Assembly: GCF_046348265.1 (NCBI RefSeq)
Contig: NZ_JAXMEO010000010.1
Reading direction: 5' to 3' (one strand)
DNA length: 64,000 nt
Source of the DNA: Pelomonas sp937871895
GTDB taxonomy: Bacteria; Pseudomonadota; Gammaproteobacteria; Burkholderiales; Burkholderiaceae_C
This document shows, piece after piece, positions 7,980 to 16,363 of this stretch. Within the stretch, counting starts at the first letter, position 1. Each line of letters opens with the position of its first letter. The notes under the pieces were generated by a model. That model saw nothing but the letters and a program-made list of their open reading frames with translations, searched no databases and was not told the origin of the DNA. A program made the position numbers and the translations under genes.

Positions 7980-9740
7980 TCAGGGGGAAACGCGCGGGCC
8001 GCCCGGCGGGGCTGTGGCGAACGGCAGTTGCAGGGCCGAGGGGTGCTGCACATCGGCATGCACCGTCAGTTGGGCACCGGGCTGCACCGGGCGGCGGTCG
8101 CGCGGGTCGCTGCCCGTCACCGTCAGCCGCCAGTGGTGGCCGGCGCGGAAGACGTGCGACAGCGGCAGCAGGTCGAACTTCAGTTCCACCGGCACGCCGG
8201 GCTGCAGGGGCTGGTGGTCTTCTTCCAGGCTGCGCGTCCAGGGCAGGCCGAGGAAGTCATAGGGCGGCGTCTTGACGGCACGCAGGCTGGCCTTGAGGCG
8301 GCCGTCGGTGACCAGGGTGGCGCGGCCTTGGGCGTCCACGTCTTCGAGGTAGGCGAAGACGTGCGGGTCGGGCTCGGTGGACGAGACCCAGAGCCGCAGC
8401 ACCGGGTGGCCGGTCAGCTCGGTGTCTCGGGTCAGCGCCTGGCCTTCGAAGCGCAGGCCGTTGTCACTCTGCAGGCACGTGGGCGCCAGCGGCGACCAGC
8501 CGGCCGGGCAGGCGATGGGGGCAGCGACGCTCAGGCTCACGCTGGCGGCGCGCGGCTGCTTGGCCGAAGCGGCGACAAGGTGCTGAGTCGCGCCACGGCC
8601 TTCGACGCGCAGTTGCTGCACCACGGCTTGCGTGCCCGCCGGCGGCCATTGGCTGGACTGAGACCAGCGCCCGTCCCCACCCGTGCCCTGCGTCGAATAG
8701 GTGTAGCTGGGCTCCTGCATCACGCCGTTGGCGATGCCCTTGAGCCAGTGGTCGAAGAAGCGGTGCGCCTCCACCAGCAAGTCAAAGCCCGGATTGCGGC
8801 AGTGTTGCCAGGGCCCGATGACGTACTTGCGCGGGTTGTTTGCGAGGTTGGCCATGGCCACCAGGCCCTCGCGCCGGAAGTCGTCCTCCCAGCCGCCAAA
8901 GATGTAGAAGGCCACGCCCGAGCGGGCCAGCGCCGCACGGTAGGTGCCCGAGCTGCCCTCGGCCCAGAAGCGCGTGCCAACGAGGTCAGACCAGCTGTCG
9001 CGGTAGGGCATGCCGCGCCATAGCGAGGCCAGCGGAGTGTTGGTGCGGTGGTCCTCGGCGGCCTGGCGCAGCAGCGTGCGGTCTTCATCGCCATCGACGG
9101 GCTGGTTCCTCAGGTCGTCCTCGAAGCTGCGGTCCACGCCCGAGCCCCATTGGGCAAAGATGCCGCCGCGCAGGAAGCCGTCGTACTTGGACCAGCTGAA
9201 GCAACCCGCAAACACCGCCTTGAGGCTGGGCGGCATCAGGCTCACGGCGTGCATGGCCGCGTCGCCCGTGTTGCTGCAGCCGTAGACGCCCACCTTGCCG
9301 GTGGACCAGGGCTGGCGCGCCAGCCACTCGGTGATCTCGTAGGCGTCGCGCGCCTCGGTGCGGTCGTTGTAGCCGCGGCGCGAGCCGAAGGAGGCACCGG
9401 CACCGCGCCGGTCCACCTCGACGACCACATAGCCGTACTGCGTCAGCAAGGGCATCTGCGCGACGCCGGAGAACTTCTGGTCCGTCGCGAAGCGGCGCGC
9501 CACCGAGTGCTGCCACACCACCGGGAAGGCCTGCTCCACCGGCTTGCCGTTCACGGCCGGGCGGTGCACATCCATCGCGAGGCGCACGCCATCACGCGCC
9601 TTGAAGTAGAACGAGCTCGTGACCCGCTCGGTGTAGAGCGCCGGGCTGTAGCCGCTGTACTGGCCCGGGCGCGAGACCTTGGCCTCGTCGGCCGCTGCCG
9701 TGCCGGCGAGCAAAGCGAGACCGAGCAGCAGGGCTTTCAC
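7980..9740 (-). CDS. Secreted CocE/NonD (peptidase S15-like) alpha/beta hydrolase
   Basis: 586 residues from a GTG at 9740 that overlaps the permease stop as GTGA; a longer open frame upstream only shadows the permease gene. MKALLLGLALLAG followed by TAAADE is a signal peptide, so the enzyme is periplasmic or exported. The nucleophile elbow is GVYGCSNTGD (about residue 160), with GGWEDDF and GPWQHC as candidate acid and His segments. The C-terminal half is the jelly-roll domain of X-Pro dipeptidyl-peptidase/cocaine esterase proteins. The family cleaves esters or amides next to bulky acyl groups; here it may release the ligand of the neighbouring ABC transporter. Catalytic assignments are by pattern only. 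Confidence 0.85.
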   Translation of the reverse strand: MKALLLGLALLAGTAAADEAKVSRPGQYSGYSPALYTERVTSSFYFKARDGVRLAMDVHRPAVNGKPVEQAFPVVWQHSVARRFATDQKFSGVAQMPLLTQYGYVVVEVDRRGAGASFGSRRGYNDRTEARDAYEITEWLARQPWSTGKVGVYGCSNTGDAAMHAVSLMPPSLKAVFAGCFSWSKYDGFLRGGIFAQWGSGVDRSFEDDLRNQPVDGDEDRTLLRQAAEDHRTNTPLASLWRGMPYRDSWSDLVGTRFWAEGSSGTYRAALARSGVAFYIFGGWEDDFRREGLVAMANLANNPRKYVIGPWQHCRNPGFDLLVEAHRFFDHWLKGIANGVMQEPSYTYSTQGTGGDGRWSQSSQWPPAGTQAVVQQLRVEGRGATQHLVAASAKQPRAASVSLSVAAPIACPAGWSPLAPTCLQSDNGLRFEGQALTRDTELTGHPVLRLWVSSTEPDPHVFAYLEDVDAQGRATLVTDGRLKASLRAVKTPPYDFLGLPWTRSLEEDHQPLQPGVPVELKFDLLPLSHVFRAGHHWRLTVTGSDPRDRRPVQPGAQLTVHADVQHPSALQLPFATAPPGGPRVSP

Positions 9741-10645
9741 GGCTGCGTCCCCTTGGCTTCCACCTCTTTGGCAGGCAGCGCCCCGTGGCCACGGCCAAAG
9801 TGGCTCTCCAGCCGGCGCTGCAGCAGCGTGAGCACCGTGAACACGGCCAGGTACCAGCACACCGCCACCAGCAGCAGGGGCACGACCTTGAAGTTGCGGT
9901 TGTAGATGGTCTGCACCGAGAACAGCAGGTCCGTCATCGCGATGACGCTGACCAGCGAGGTGCCCTTGAGCATGCCGATGACCTGGCTGCCGGCCGGCGG
10001 CAGCACGGTGCGCATGGCCTGCGGGAAGACGATGCGCCAGAAGGAGCGCCAAGGCGTGAAGCCAAGCGCCCGCGCGGCATCGTGCTGGCCAGCGTCCACC
10101 GACTGGATGCCCGAACGCATGATCTCGGCCATGTAGGCCGCCTCGTTGAGCGCGAGGCCGAGCACCGCAGCGATAAAGGGCGTGATCAGGTCATTGGTGT
10201 CCCAGCTGATCAGCTCCGGCCCGAAGGGCACCCCGAGCGAGATGCGCGGCACGAGGTAGGCCAAGTTGTACCAAAACAGCAGCTGGATCAGCACCGGCGT
10301 GCCGCGGAAGAGCCAGACGTAAAAGCCCGCCACCGCGCGCGCCGTGGCAAAGCGGCCGAGGCGCATCAGCGCCAGCACGGTGCCGAGCACGGTGCCGAGG
10401 CTCATGCCCACGGCCGTGAGCACGACGCTGACGCCGAGGCCCTGCAGCACGGCGGGCGCGAAGATGAACTCACGCACCACCTCCCACTCGAAGCGCGGGT
10501 TGGTGACGAGGAAGTGCAGCGCCTGCGCGCCGATCACGAAGACGATGACGTTCATCAGCCACTGCCCGACGCGGCGACGCGGGCGGGCCGATGCCACGTC
10601 GTCGGCCAGGTCCGGCGGGCTGTGGGAAGGGGCTTGATTGCTCAT
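9737..10645 (-). CDS. Polar amino-acid-type ABC transporter permease
   Basis: 302-residue inner-membrane permease of the HisM/GlnP family. A hydrophobic N-terminal helix (about 30-50) is followed by several membrane helices. The cytoplasmic EAA loop (EAAYMAEIMRSGIQ, then DAARALGFTPWRSF and PQAMRTVLPP) contacts the ATPase. Only one permease gene is present, so the channel is probably a homodimer. It pairs with the solute-binding protein directly upstream (13-base gap) and, although seven genes away from it, with the ATPase at the head of the operon. The stop overlaps the hydrolase GTG. Confidence 0.92.
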   Translation of the reverse strand: MSNQAPSHSPPDLADDVASARPRRRVGQWLMNVIVFVIGAQALHFLVTNPRFEWEVVREFIFAPAVLQGLGVSVVLTAVGMSLGTVLGTVLALMRLGRFATARAVAGFYVWLFRGTPVLIQLLFWYNLAYLVPRISLGVPFGPELISWDTNDLITPFIAAVLGLALNEAAYMAEIMRSGIQSVDAGQHDAARALGFTPWRSFWRIVFPQAMRTVLPPAGSQVIGMLKGTSLVSVIAMTDLLFSVQTIYNRNFKVVPLLLVAVCWYLAVFTVLTLLQRRLESHFGRGHGALPAKEVEAKGTQP

Positions 10646-10658
10646 GCTGTGTGTGCCA

Positions 10659-11537
10659 TCACTTGGCGGCGTTGATCTGCGACTGGGTGATGGCCACGGC
10701 GCTCACGCCCCAGCGTTCCATCACTTCGGCGTACTGGCCGTTCTGCATCAAGGTGTTGATCGCTTCATGGATCACGGGTGCCAGGCCCGAGCGCTTGGGC
10801 ACGAAGAGGCTGAGCAGGTCGCGCCCCAAGGAGCCGCTGGCATCGCTGTACATGCCGAAGCGATCGGGATTGATGTGCACCGCATGCAGTGCGGCGCTCA
10901 AGGTCATGGCGGCCACCGAGGCCCGGCCGGCCTGCGTGGCGACGAGGGTCATGTTGGTGTCCACCAGGGCCACGTGCTGAGCCGGCGGGCGGCCGTCTGC
11001 CACGCAGCGCTCATTGAGCCGGTTGGTCACGCGCTCGCTGACGCTGCCGGCCACGTAGGAGATCTTCTTGCCACACAGGTCCAGCGGCTGGCTGTAGCGC
11101 GCAGGGCGGTCCAGTGGGAAGACGAAGGCCGGCCGCGTGGTGAGCCAACTGACGCCGTCAAAGCGCTTCTGGCGCTCCAGCGTGGCCACGCCGGGGCCCA
11201 GGGCCAGGTCATAGCGCCCCGCCTCCAGGCCGGCCATGGTGGCCGACAGGCTGTTGACCACGTGGTGCTTGATGGGCACGCCGATCAGGCGCTCGATGCG
11301 GCGCGCGAGATCGGGCTCGAGGCCGTCGGCAATCTGGCGCCGGTCATTGACGATGCGGTAAGGCGGGTGCGAGTCGCCCACGAAGCGCAACACCCCGGCG
11401 CGGCGGATCTCGGGCGGCAGCTTGGCGTAGAGCGGCGCGCCGGGGTCCGGCGCGGTCAGCGGCGGCAGCGCGGGCTCAGCCTTGGCGGGCAGCGCCAGCC
11501 AGGCCAGCAGCAGAGGGAGGAGGACGTGCCGCATCAC
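10659..11537 (-). CDS. Periplasmic solute-binding protein of an amino-acid-type ABC transporter
   Basis: 292 residues with a cleavable signal peptide (MMRHVLLPLLLAWLALPAKA). It belongs to the SBP_bac_3 fold, with PEIRRAGVLRFVGDSHPPYRI opening the first lobe and LEPDLARRIERLIGVPI following. It has the overall length and hinge pattern of polar amino-acid binding proteins, but the usual Arg/Asp pair that holds an alpha-amino acid is not obvious to me, so the ligand may be a carboxylic acid or a derivative. The gene sits between the CoA-transferase and permease genes. Confidence 0.85.
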   Translation of the reverse strand: MMRHVLLPLLLAWLALPAKAEPALPPLTAPDPGAPLYAKLPPEIRRAGVLRFVGDSHPPYRIVNDRRQIADGLEPDLARRIERLIGVPIKHHVVNSLSATMAGLEAGRYDLALGPGVATLERQKRFDGVSWLTTRPAFVFPLDRPARYSQPLDLCGKKISYVAGSVSERVTNRLNERCVADGRPPAQHVALVDTNMTLVATQAGRASVAAMTLSAALHAVHINPDRFGMYSDASGSLGRDLLSLFVPKRSGLAPVIHEAINTLMQNGQYAEVMERWGVSAVAITQSQINAAK

Positions 11538-11545
11538 GTTGAGGC

Positions 11546-12799
11546 CTAGACCACGCCTTCGGCGCGCAGTTGGTCAATCGCAGCGGCATCGAGGCCGAGG
11601 AACTGCGAGAAGACGTCGGCGTTGTGCTGGCCGAGGCCCGGGGCGGGCTTGTCGAAGCCGGCAAAGGCGCCTGTCATGCGGATAGGCAGGCCGCCGACGA
11701 TGATGTCCTCGACGGCGCCATAAGTGGGGTGCTCAATGACTTCGGTCTCGCCGCGCGCCAGCAGGCGCGGGTCGCGCACGGCCTGGCCGGGGTCGCGCAC
11801 GCGGCCCGAGGGCACCTCGGCGCGCTCCAGGCGCTCCACCGCCTCGTCGGTGCTGAGACTGCGCGTCCAGGCTTCGATCAGGGCATGCAGGCCCTCGTGG
11901 TTCTGCACGCGCTGGTCGCGGCTGACAAAGCGCTCGTCTTTGGCGAGTTCGGGGCAGCCCATGGCGTCGAACAGCGACGCGGTGAAGCCGTCCGTGGGCG
12001 CGCAAATGGCGATGTGGCCGTCCTGCGTGGGGAAGATGCCGAAGGGCGCAAGGCGCGGCATGGTGTTGCCGGTGCGCGTGGCTTGGCCGGTGCGCTGCAT
12101 CACCTCGAAGGGCTCGGCCGCCACCAGCGCGGTGATGGCGCCGAGCAGAGACACGTCCACGTGCTGTCCCTTGCCCGTGGTGCGCGCCTGGATCAGGGCA
12201 GCCAGGGTACCGATGACGGCGAACAGCGGTGCGGTGAGGTCGCCAAAGGGCACGCCCACGCGCAGCGGTGGCGCATCGGCCTCGCCCGAGGTCATCATCA
12301 GGCCCGACAGCGCCTGCACGATGGTGTCCATCGCGCGGTTCTGGCGCGAGACCATGTTGGCGCCAAAGCCGCTGATCGAGGTGTAGACGATGCGCGGGTT
12401 GAGCTCGGCGCAGCGCGTGTAGCCCACGCCGAGGCGATCTGCGGTGCCAGCGCTGAAGTTCTCCACGACGGCATCGGCCTGCTGGACGAGGCGCTCAAAG
12501 AGCTCGCGGCCACGCGGGTCCTTGAGGTTGAGGGTGATGGACTCCTTGTTGCGGGCACGCTCCATGATGGCGAGCGACATGTCGTCCTCATGGCGGCGCA
12601 CCATGGCCACGCCGTCGCGGCCGACGAATGGCGCGTTGTTGCGCGCGGTGTCGGGCGAGCGGGGGTTCTCGATCTTGATGACGCGCGCGCCGAGGCCGGC
12701 CAACAGCAAGGTGGCGTAAGGGCCCGCGAGGGCGGTGGTCAGGTCCAGCACGGTCATGCCCTCCAGAGGGCGGGGCTGGGAGGTGTCTTTGATGCGCAA
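11546..12799 (-). CDS. Family III CoA-transferase (CaiB/BaiF)
   Basis: About 417 residues, transferring CoA between an acyl-CoA and a free carboxylic acid. Family features: PLEGMTVLDLTTALAGPYAT near the start, the catalytic Asp in RAMDTIVQALSG (about 160), VVENFSAGTADRLG, and the two-domain interlocked-dimer length. I prefer a TTG start at 12799 with GGAG five bases upstream. A longer ATG frame from 12856 would overlap the preceding gene by 40 bases. Next to two dehydratase subunits, it recalls FldA of the phenyllactate dehydratase system, which supplies the CoA ester to be dehydrated. Substrate unknown. Confidence 0.9.
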   Translation of the reverse strand: MRIKDTSQPRPLEGMTVLDLTTALAGPYATLLLAGLGARVIKIENPRSPDTARNNAPFVGRDGVAMVRRHEDDMSLAIMERARNKESITLNLKDPRGRELFERLVQQADAVVENFSAGTADRLGVGYTRCAELNPRIVYTSISGFGANMVSRQNRAMDTIVQALSGLMMTSGEADAPPLRVGVPFGDLTAPLFAVIGTLAALIQARTTGKGQHVDVSLLGAITALVAAEPFEVMQRTGQATRTGNTMPRLAPFGIFPTQDGHIAICAPTDGFTASLFDAMGCPELAKDERFVSRDQRVQNHEGLHALIEAWTRSLSTDEAVERLERAEVPSGRVRDPGQAVRDPRLLARGETEVIEHPTYGAVEDIIVGGLPIRMTGAFAGFDKPAPGLGQHNADVFSQFLGLDAAAIDQLRAEGVV

Positions 12800-12816
12800 A
12801 GGAGGCTCCGGAATCT

Positions 12817-13950
12817 TCAGGCGGGCAGGACGCGCAGTGCGTGCTCGCCGTCCCACTCGTAGCGGACACGCAGTCCGGCTTGTTCAGTGATGTCGCGCAG
12901 GTAGGCCAGCACGCCCTCGCCGCCCGCGTTGCGGGCCACGGGCACGGGGCGGGCCTGCACGTCGATGTAGCAGGGGATGAGGCCGGCCTCGATCTGGCCG
13001 TCCGCCGTCACGCGGCAGCGCGCGATCAGGGTGTTGCGGCTGTCGGGGTGGAAGGGATAGGTCGGCATGGCCGGGTCGGGCACGAAGCCGAACAGCTTTT
13101 GCCGCCGCTTGGCCCAGGCCAGGCGCTCGGGGCTGTCGTTGTCCGACACCGAGAGCGCCCGCGTCACACAGACGAAATTGCCAAGGCCGTGATAGATGGG
13201 CTTGCCCCGGTAGAGCTCAACGCCGCGCAGGATGTGGGCGTGGTGGCCGATGACGACATCGGCCCCGGCGTCAATGGCGGCGCGGCTGACGCTGCGCTCG
13301 TACATCTCGATCTTGGCGGGCACATGGCCCATGCCCTTGTGCAGCGCGACGAGCACCACGTCCACCTTGGCACGCAGCGCGGTGATGTCGTCCTGCATGG
13401 CCTCCAGGCTGTCGGGCGCCGCGAAGGTGTAGACATTGGGTGGGCCGCCGGGGGCGGCGTAGTCCAGCTCGTAGTGCGTGAGCACCTTGACGTAGGCACA
13501 GCCGGCCTTGCGCGAGGTGGCCCAGGACTCACGCGGGCCCACGCAGTTGTAGCTGAGCACGCCGAAGCGTTTGCCGGCGCGCTCGACGATGACGGGCGCG
13601 CGGGCTGCGGTGATGTTGCTGGCCGCGCCGGTGCACTGCAGGCCCAGCGCGCGCAGCGTGGCGACGGTGTCCTCGATGCCGTTGGGCCCCACGTCTGCGA
13701 TGTGGTTGCCGGCGAGCGTGGCGACATGGAAGCCGGCTTCGGGCAGCGCCGAGAGGTTGTCTGGGTCAGCGGGCGGGGCCGGGATGTCGGTGCTTTGCTC
13801 GGAGCCGCGCCGGGTGTGAGGCACCTCGACGTGGCCGATCACGAGGTCGGCGGCGGTCAAGGTGGCACGGCTAGGGTCGAACAGCGGTCCCGGATTGGGC
13901 TCGTCGAGGATGATGTCCCCGACCATCAGGATGTCCAGCGCGCGATTCAC
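12817..13950 (-). CDS. CapA-like metallophosphatase-fold protein
   Basis: 377 residues from a GTG at 13950 that overlaps the upstream stop as GTGA. It has the CapA / poly-gamma-glutamate synthesis protein fold: ILMVGDIILDEPNPG at the start, TLAGNHIADVG, VALHKGMGH and VVIGHHAHILRGVELY near residue 250, i.e. the metal-binding Asp/Asn/His pattern of calcineurin-like enzymes. There is no signal peptide or membrane anchor, unlike capsule CapA proteins, so it is probably cytoplasmic and catabolic. A role in breaking an amide or phosphoester bond of the imported compound is a guess from context; there are no capB/capC genes nearby. Confidence 0.82.
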   Translation of the reverse strand: MNRALDILMVGDIILDEPNPGPLFDPSRATLTAADLVIGHVEVPHTRRGSEQSTDIPAPPADPDNLSALPEAGFHVATLAGNHIADVGPNGIEDTVATLRALGLQCTGAASNITAARAPVIVERAGKRFGVLSYNCVGPRESWATSRKAGCAYVKVLTHYELDYAAPGGPPNVYTFAAPDSLEAMQDDITALRAKVDVVLVALHKGMGHVPAKIEMYERSVSRAAIDAGADVVIGHHAHILRGVELYRGKPIYHGLGNFVCVTRALSVSDNDSPERLAWAKRRQKLFGFVPDPAMPTYPFHPDSRNTLIARCRVTADGQIEAGLIPCYIDVQARPVPVARNAGGEGVLAYLRDITEQAGLRVRYEWDGEHALRVLPA

Positions 13951-15218
13951 AGGCGCTCCTCGATGAAGCGGACCATGTCCGCGTGCACGGCCTCGGCGTT
14001 CCAGCCACGGCCATCGACCATGTCGGACTCGACCATCATGGTGGGGATGCCGGCTTTCTCCAGCGCGGCGGCGATGAAGCGCTTGCCGCTGGCCGAGGGG
14101 CGGCTGCCCTTGGGCATCAGGATCACGGCGCCATCGATGCGGTTGGCTTGGGCCTCCCGCACGATCCACGAAGGCGCATAGGGCGGGTTGTGCAGCACCT
14201 CGTTCATCGTGACGGCGCGGCTCGCGAGCGCACGCAGCGGGTCGTCCAGGCCGTAGCGGATGTACCAATCCGGCCCGAAGGGCAGGTACATGCTCCAGAC
14301 GAAGACGGCGCCGTGGCTCTCCTCGAAGGCGTTGTAGAAGGCGGTGTTGTGCCAGAGGCCGGCGCCGATCCACATCAGGCGCTTGCGCTCAGTGGGGCAG
14401 ACAGCGATGCCAGCATCGACACGCGCCTGCACTTCCTCGCGGAAGCGGCGCGCATGGCTCAAGGCCCACTCGCTGCCACGGTGCCACTGCGTGGACATGA
14501 CATTGGTGATCTGCTCGGTGACGCGCACGGGGCACTTGGGCGCCGTGGCGATGAGCTGGCGCACGACCTCGAACTGCTCTTCCTGCTCGTTGACGCGCTG
14601 CAGGAAGACACGCAGCTCATCGGCGTCGAAGCGCCTGCCCCCAATGCCTTCGAGCACGGTGATGAGCTGCTTCAACTCGTCCACCGCGAAGTCGAGGCGG
14701 CGGGGCTCGCAGAGCTCTTCCCAGCGGTCGCGCGAGAGCTCCCACCAGTTGGCGGGCAGCACCGAGGTGCCAGGCGCTTCGAGCGGGAAGAAGGGCGCGC
14801 CGGTCTGGTCGGCCCACTGCTGGAAGATGCGCTGCGAGCAGTCGCAGGTGAGGCGCGCGCACAGCAGTGCGGGCTTGGGCAGGCCGCCCCAGGGGGCGCG
14901 CTCGCCGAGATCGACCTTGCTGGTGGCGAGACCGATGCTGCAGTACTTGCAAAGGTTCTCGTTGTAGCCCTGGGCGTTCATCGCATCCAGGTACTCCTCC
15001 GAGAGCCGCTTGGCCGCCACGACCGCCGCCCACCATTGGTTGGTGACGACGGGTACGCCCAGCACGTGGAAGAGATCGTGCGGGGTGTCGGCGTTGACGA
15101 TGGCATAGGGCTGGCCGCCCTCGAAGACCTCGCGGCGCAGGCCGGCGAACCAGGTCTTCTGCTTCTCGCCGGCTGCCAGGGTGCAGGCGAGTTGCTTGTC
15201 GTTGGAATGGGAAGTCAT
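13947..15218 (-). CDS. 2-hydroxyacyl-CoA dehydratase / benzoyl-CoA reductase-type subunit, larger partner
   Basis: 423-residue member of the HgdB/BcrB/FldB superfamily, whose enzymes use a [4Fe-4S] cluster and single-electron chemistry to remove water from 2-hydroxyacyl-CoA or reduce aryl-CoA. The N-terminal PHDLFHVLGVPVVTNQWW matches the family's substrate-entry segment. Cysteines occur as CKYC (about 92-95) and CARLTCDC (about 120-127), the latter being the TCD ligand motif. The late family position usually holding Cys reads KGSRPSASGK here. The gene overlaps its smaller partner (ATGA at 15215-15218). The reaction in this organism is unknown; no activator ATPase gene is visible nearby. Confidence 0.85.
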   Translation of the reverse strand: MTSHSNDKQLACTLAAGEKQKTWFAGLRREVFEGGQPYAIVNADTPHDLFHVLGVPVVTNQWWAAVVAAKRLSEEYLDAMNAQGYNENLCKYCSIGLATSKVDLGERAPWGGLPKPALLCARLTCDCSQRIFQQWADQTGAPFFPLEAPGTSVLPANWWELSRDRWEELCEPRRLDFAVDELKQLITVLEGIGGRRFDADELRVFLQRVNEQEEQFEVVRQLIATAPKCPVRVTEQITNVMSTQWHRGSEWALSHARRFREEVQARVDAGIAVCPTERKRLMWIGAGLWHNTAFYNAFEESHGAVFVWSMYLPFGPDWYIRYGLDDPLRALASRAVTMNEVLHNPPYAPSWIVREAQANRIDGAVILMPKGSRPSASGKRFIAAALEKAGIPTMMVESDMVDGRGWNAEAVHADMVRFIEERL

Positions 15219-16363
15219 GTCGGGCTGTGCGCGGCAGGCGCCTTGGCCTGCAGCGACTCGATGAAGGACTGCAGCTCGCGCTGGATCGCGCCGAGGCGGC
15301 TCTCGTCACGCACGTCGTGGCGAATGACGAGGTGCGGCAGGCCGGCACGGGTCACGACGGCGGCATCGGGTGGGTAGGACCAGCCGTAGATGTCGTCCGG
15401 CTCAGGCAGATGGAAGATCACGCCCTGGACAGCGGGCTGCTGCAAGGCGGCATGGAACCAGCGGTCGTCCGGCGGCTGGATGCGCACGCAAGGCACATCG
15501 CGCCAGTAGTGCTCAAAGACGGCCTGCAGCGGCGGCAGCGCGGTGCTGATCAAGGGCTCGCCGGCACGTGCACCCCAGTCGTCGTCCTCGGCCACGATGC
15601 GCGCACCAAGTTGCTCGACCAAGCGGTGCAAGGCCGCATGCTCCAGCGGCACACCGCGCACCAGCAGGCCCGGCCCTGCGGCCAAGCGCTGCGGGCCGCC
15701 CGTGTGCAACCACTGATGCAAGGCGGGCTCTGCCTCGGCGGGATGCATGAAGCGCCAGGCGCTGCTGGCCACCAGGGCCTCGGCGCCGGAGCAGGGCTGG
15801 GTCCAGCGCAAGGCCTGCAGCTGGGCCAGCAACTGGCGGCGCTGGTTGCCTTCGGCAATGGCTTGCTGCAGGCGGGCCTCAAGCACCGGCTGACCGGCCA
15901 GGGCGCCCAGGCGATCCGCCAGCGCGCGGGTGCGGTCCAGGCCATAGGCGGCGCTGCTGGCGCGCTGGGTATGCGGGATGTCGTACAGCCAGAGCTCAGG
16001 GCCGGCGCTGACGACGCCGGTGCGCAGGGCCTCGCGGATCGACAGGAAGAGCTTGTGTTGAGACTCCGTGGAGCGCGGGATGATCAGCAGGTCAAGCGCA
16101 TCCAACGCACCGGTGCAGTAGAGCTCGAAGATCCAGCGCACGTCCGGGTCGGCGATGGGCTCGATGTAGACATCGGCCACCGTGGTGGGCAAAGGCAAAG
16201 GCGCGATGCGCAGGGGCACGCAGCCTGCGGCTCGGATCAGCTCCACCGGCACCGTGTTGCCGACATAGCCCGCCACGCGGCTGCCAGCGGCCTTGGCGCT
16301 GCGCAGCAGGGCCAGGCGGTCGGCGTAGGCGGCGGCGAGCGGGGTGAATTCGGGGTGCGACAT
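15215..16363 (-). CDS. 2-hydroxyacyl-CoA dehydratase-type subunit, smaller partner with atypical cysteine positions
   Basis: 382 residues of the HgdB/HgdC-fold superfamily. GYVGNTVPVELIRAAGCVPLRI is the hallmark N-terminal segment (family pattern: Pro-Glu-Leu-Ile, then Ala-Ala-Gly). LDLLIIPRSTESQHKLF (about 90-107) aligns by eye with the TCD cluster-ligand region but has no Cys, and GVIFHLPEPDDIYGW (about 320-335) aligns with the family FCD segment, again without Cys. Cysteines present elsewhere (after FELY, in QPCSGAE, in DVPCVRI) may or may not substitute. So this may be a cluster-free structural or binding partner. It starts one base inside the ABC ATPase stop (TGATG). Confidence 0.82.
   Translation of the reverse strand: MSHPEFTPLAAAYADRLALLRSAKAAGSRVAGYVGNTVPVELIRAAGCVPLRIAPLPLPTTVADVYIEPIADPDVRWIFELYCTGALDALDLLIIPRSTESQHKLFLSIREALRTGVVSAGPELWLYDIPHTQRASSAAYGLDRTRALADRLGALAGQPVLEARLQQAIAEGNQRRQLLAQLQALRWTQPCSGAEALVASSAWRFMHPAEAEPALHQWLHTGGPQRLAAGPGLLVRGVPLEHAALHRLVEQLGARIVAEDDDWGARAGEPLISTALPPLQAVFEHYWRDVPCVRIQPPDDRWFHAALQQPAVQGVIFHLPEPDDIYGWSYPPDAAVVTRAGLPHLVIRHDVRDESRLGAIQRELQSFIESLQAKAPAAHSPT

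Noticed and set aside
7980..10052. 690-codon version of the CocE-type hydrolase
   Set aside because: The first 104 codons shadow the permease gene; the GTG at 9740 gives a signal peptide and a GTGA overlap.
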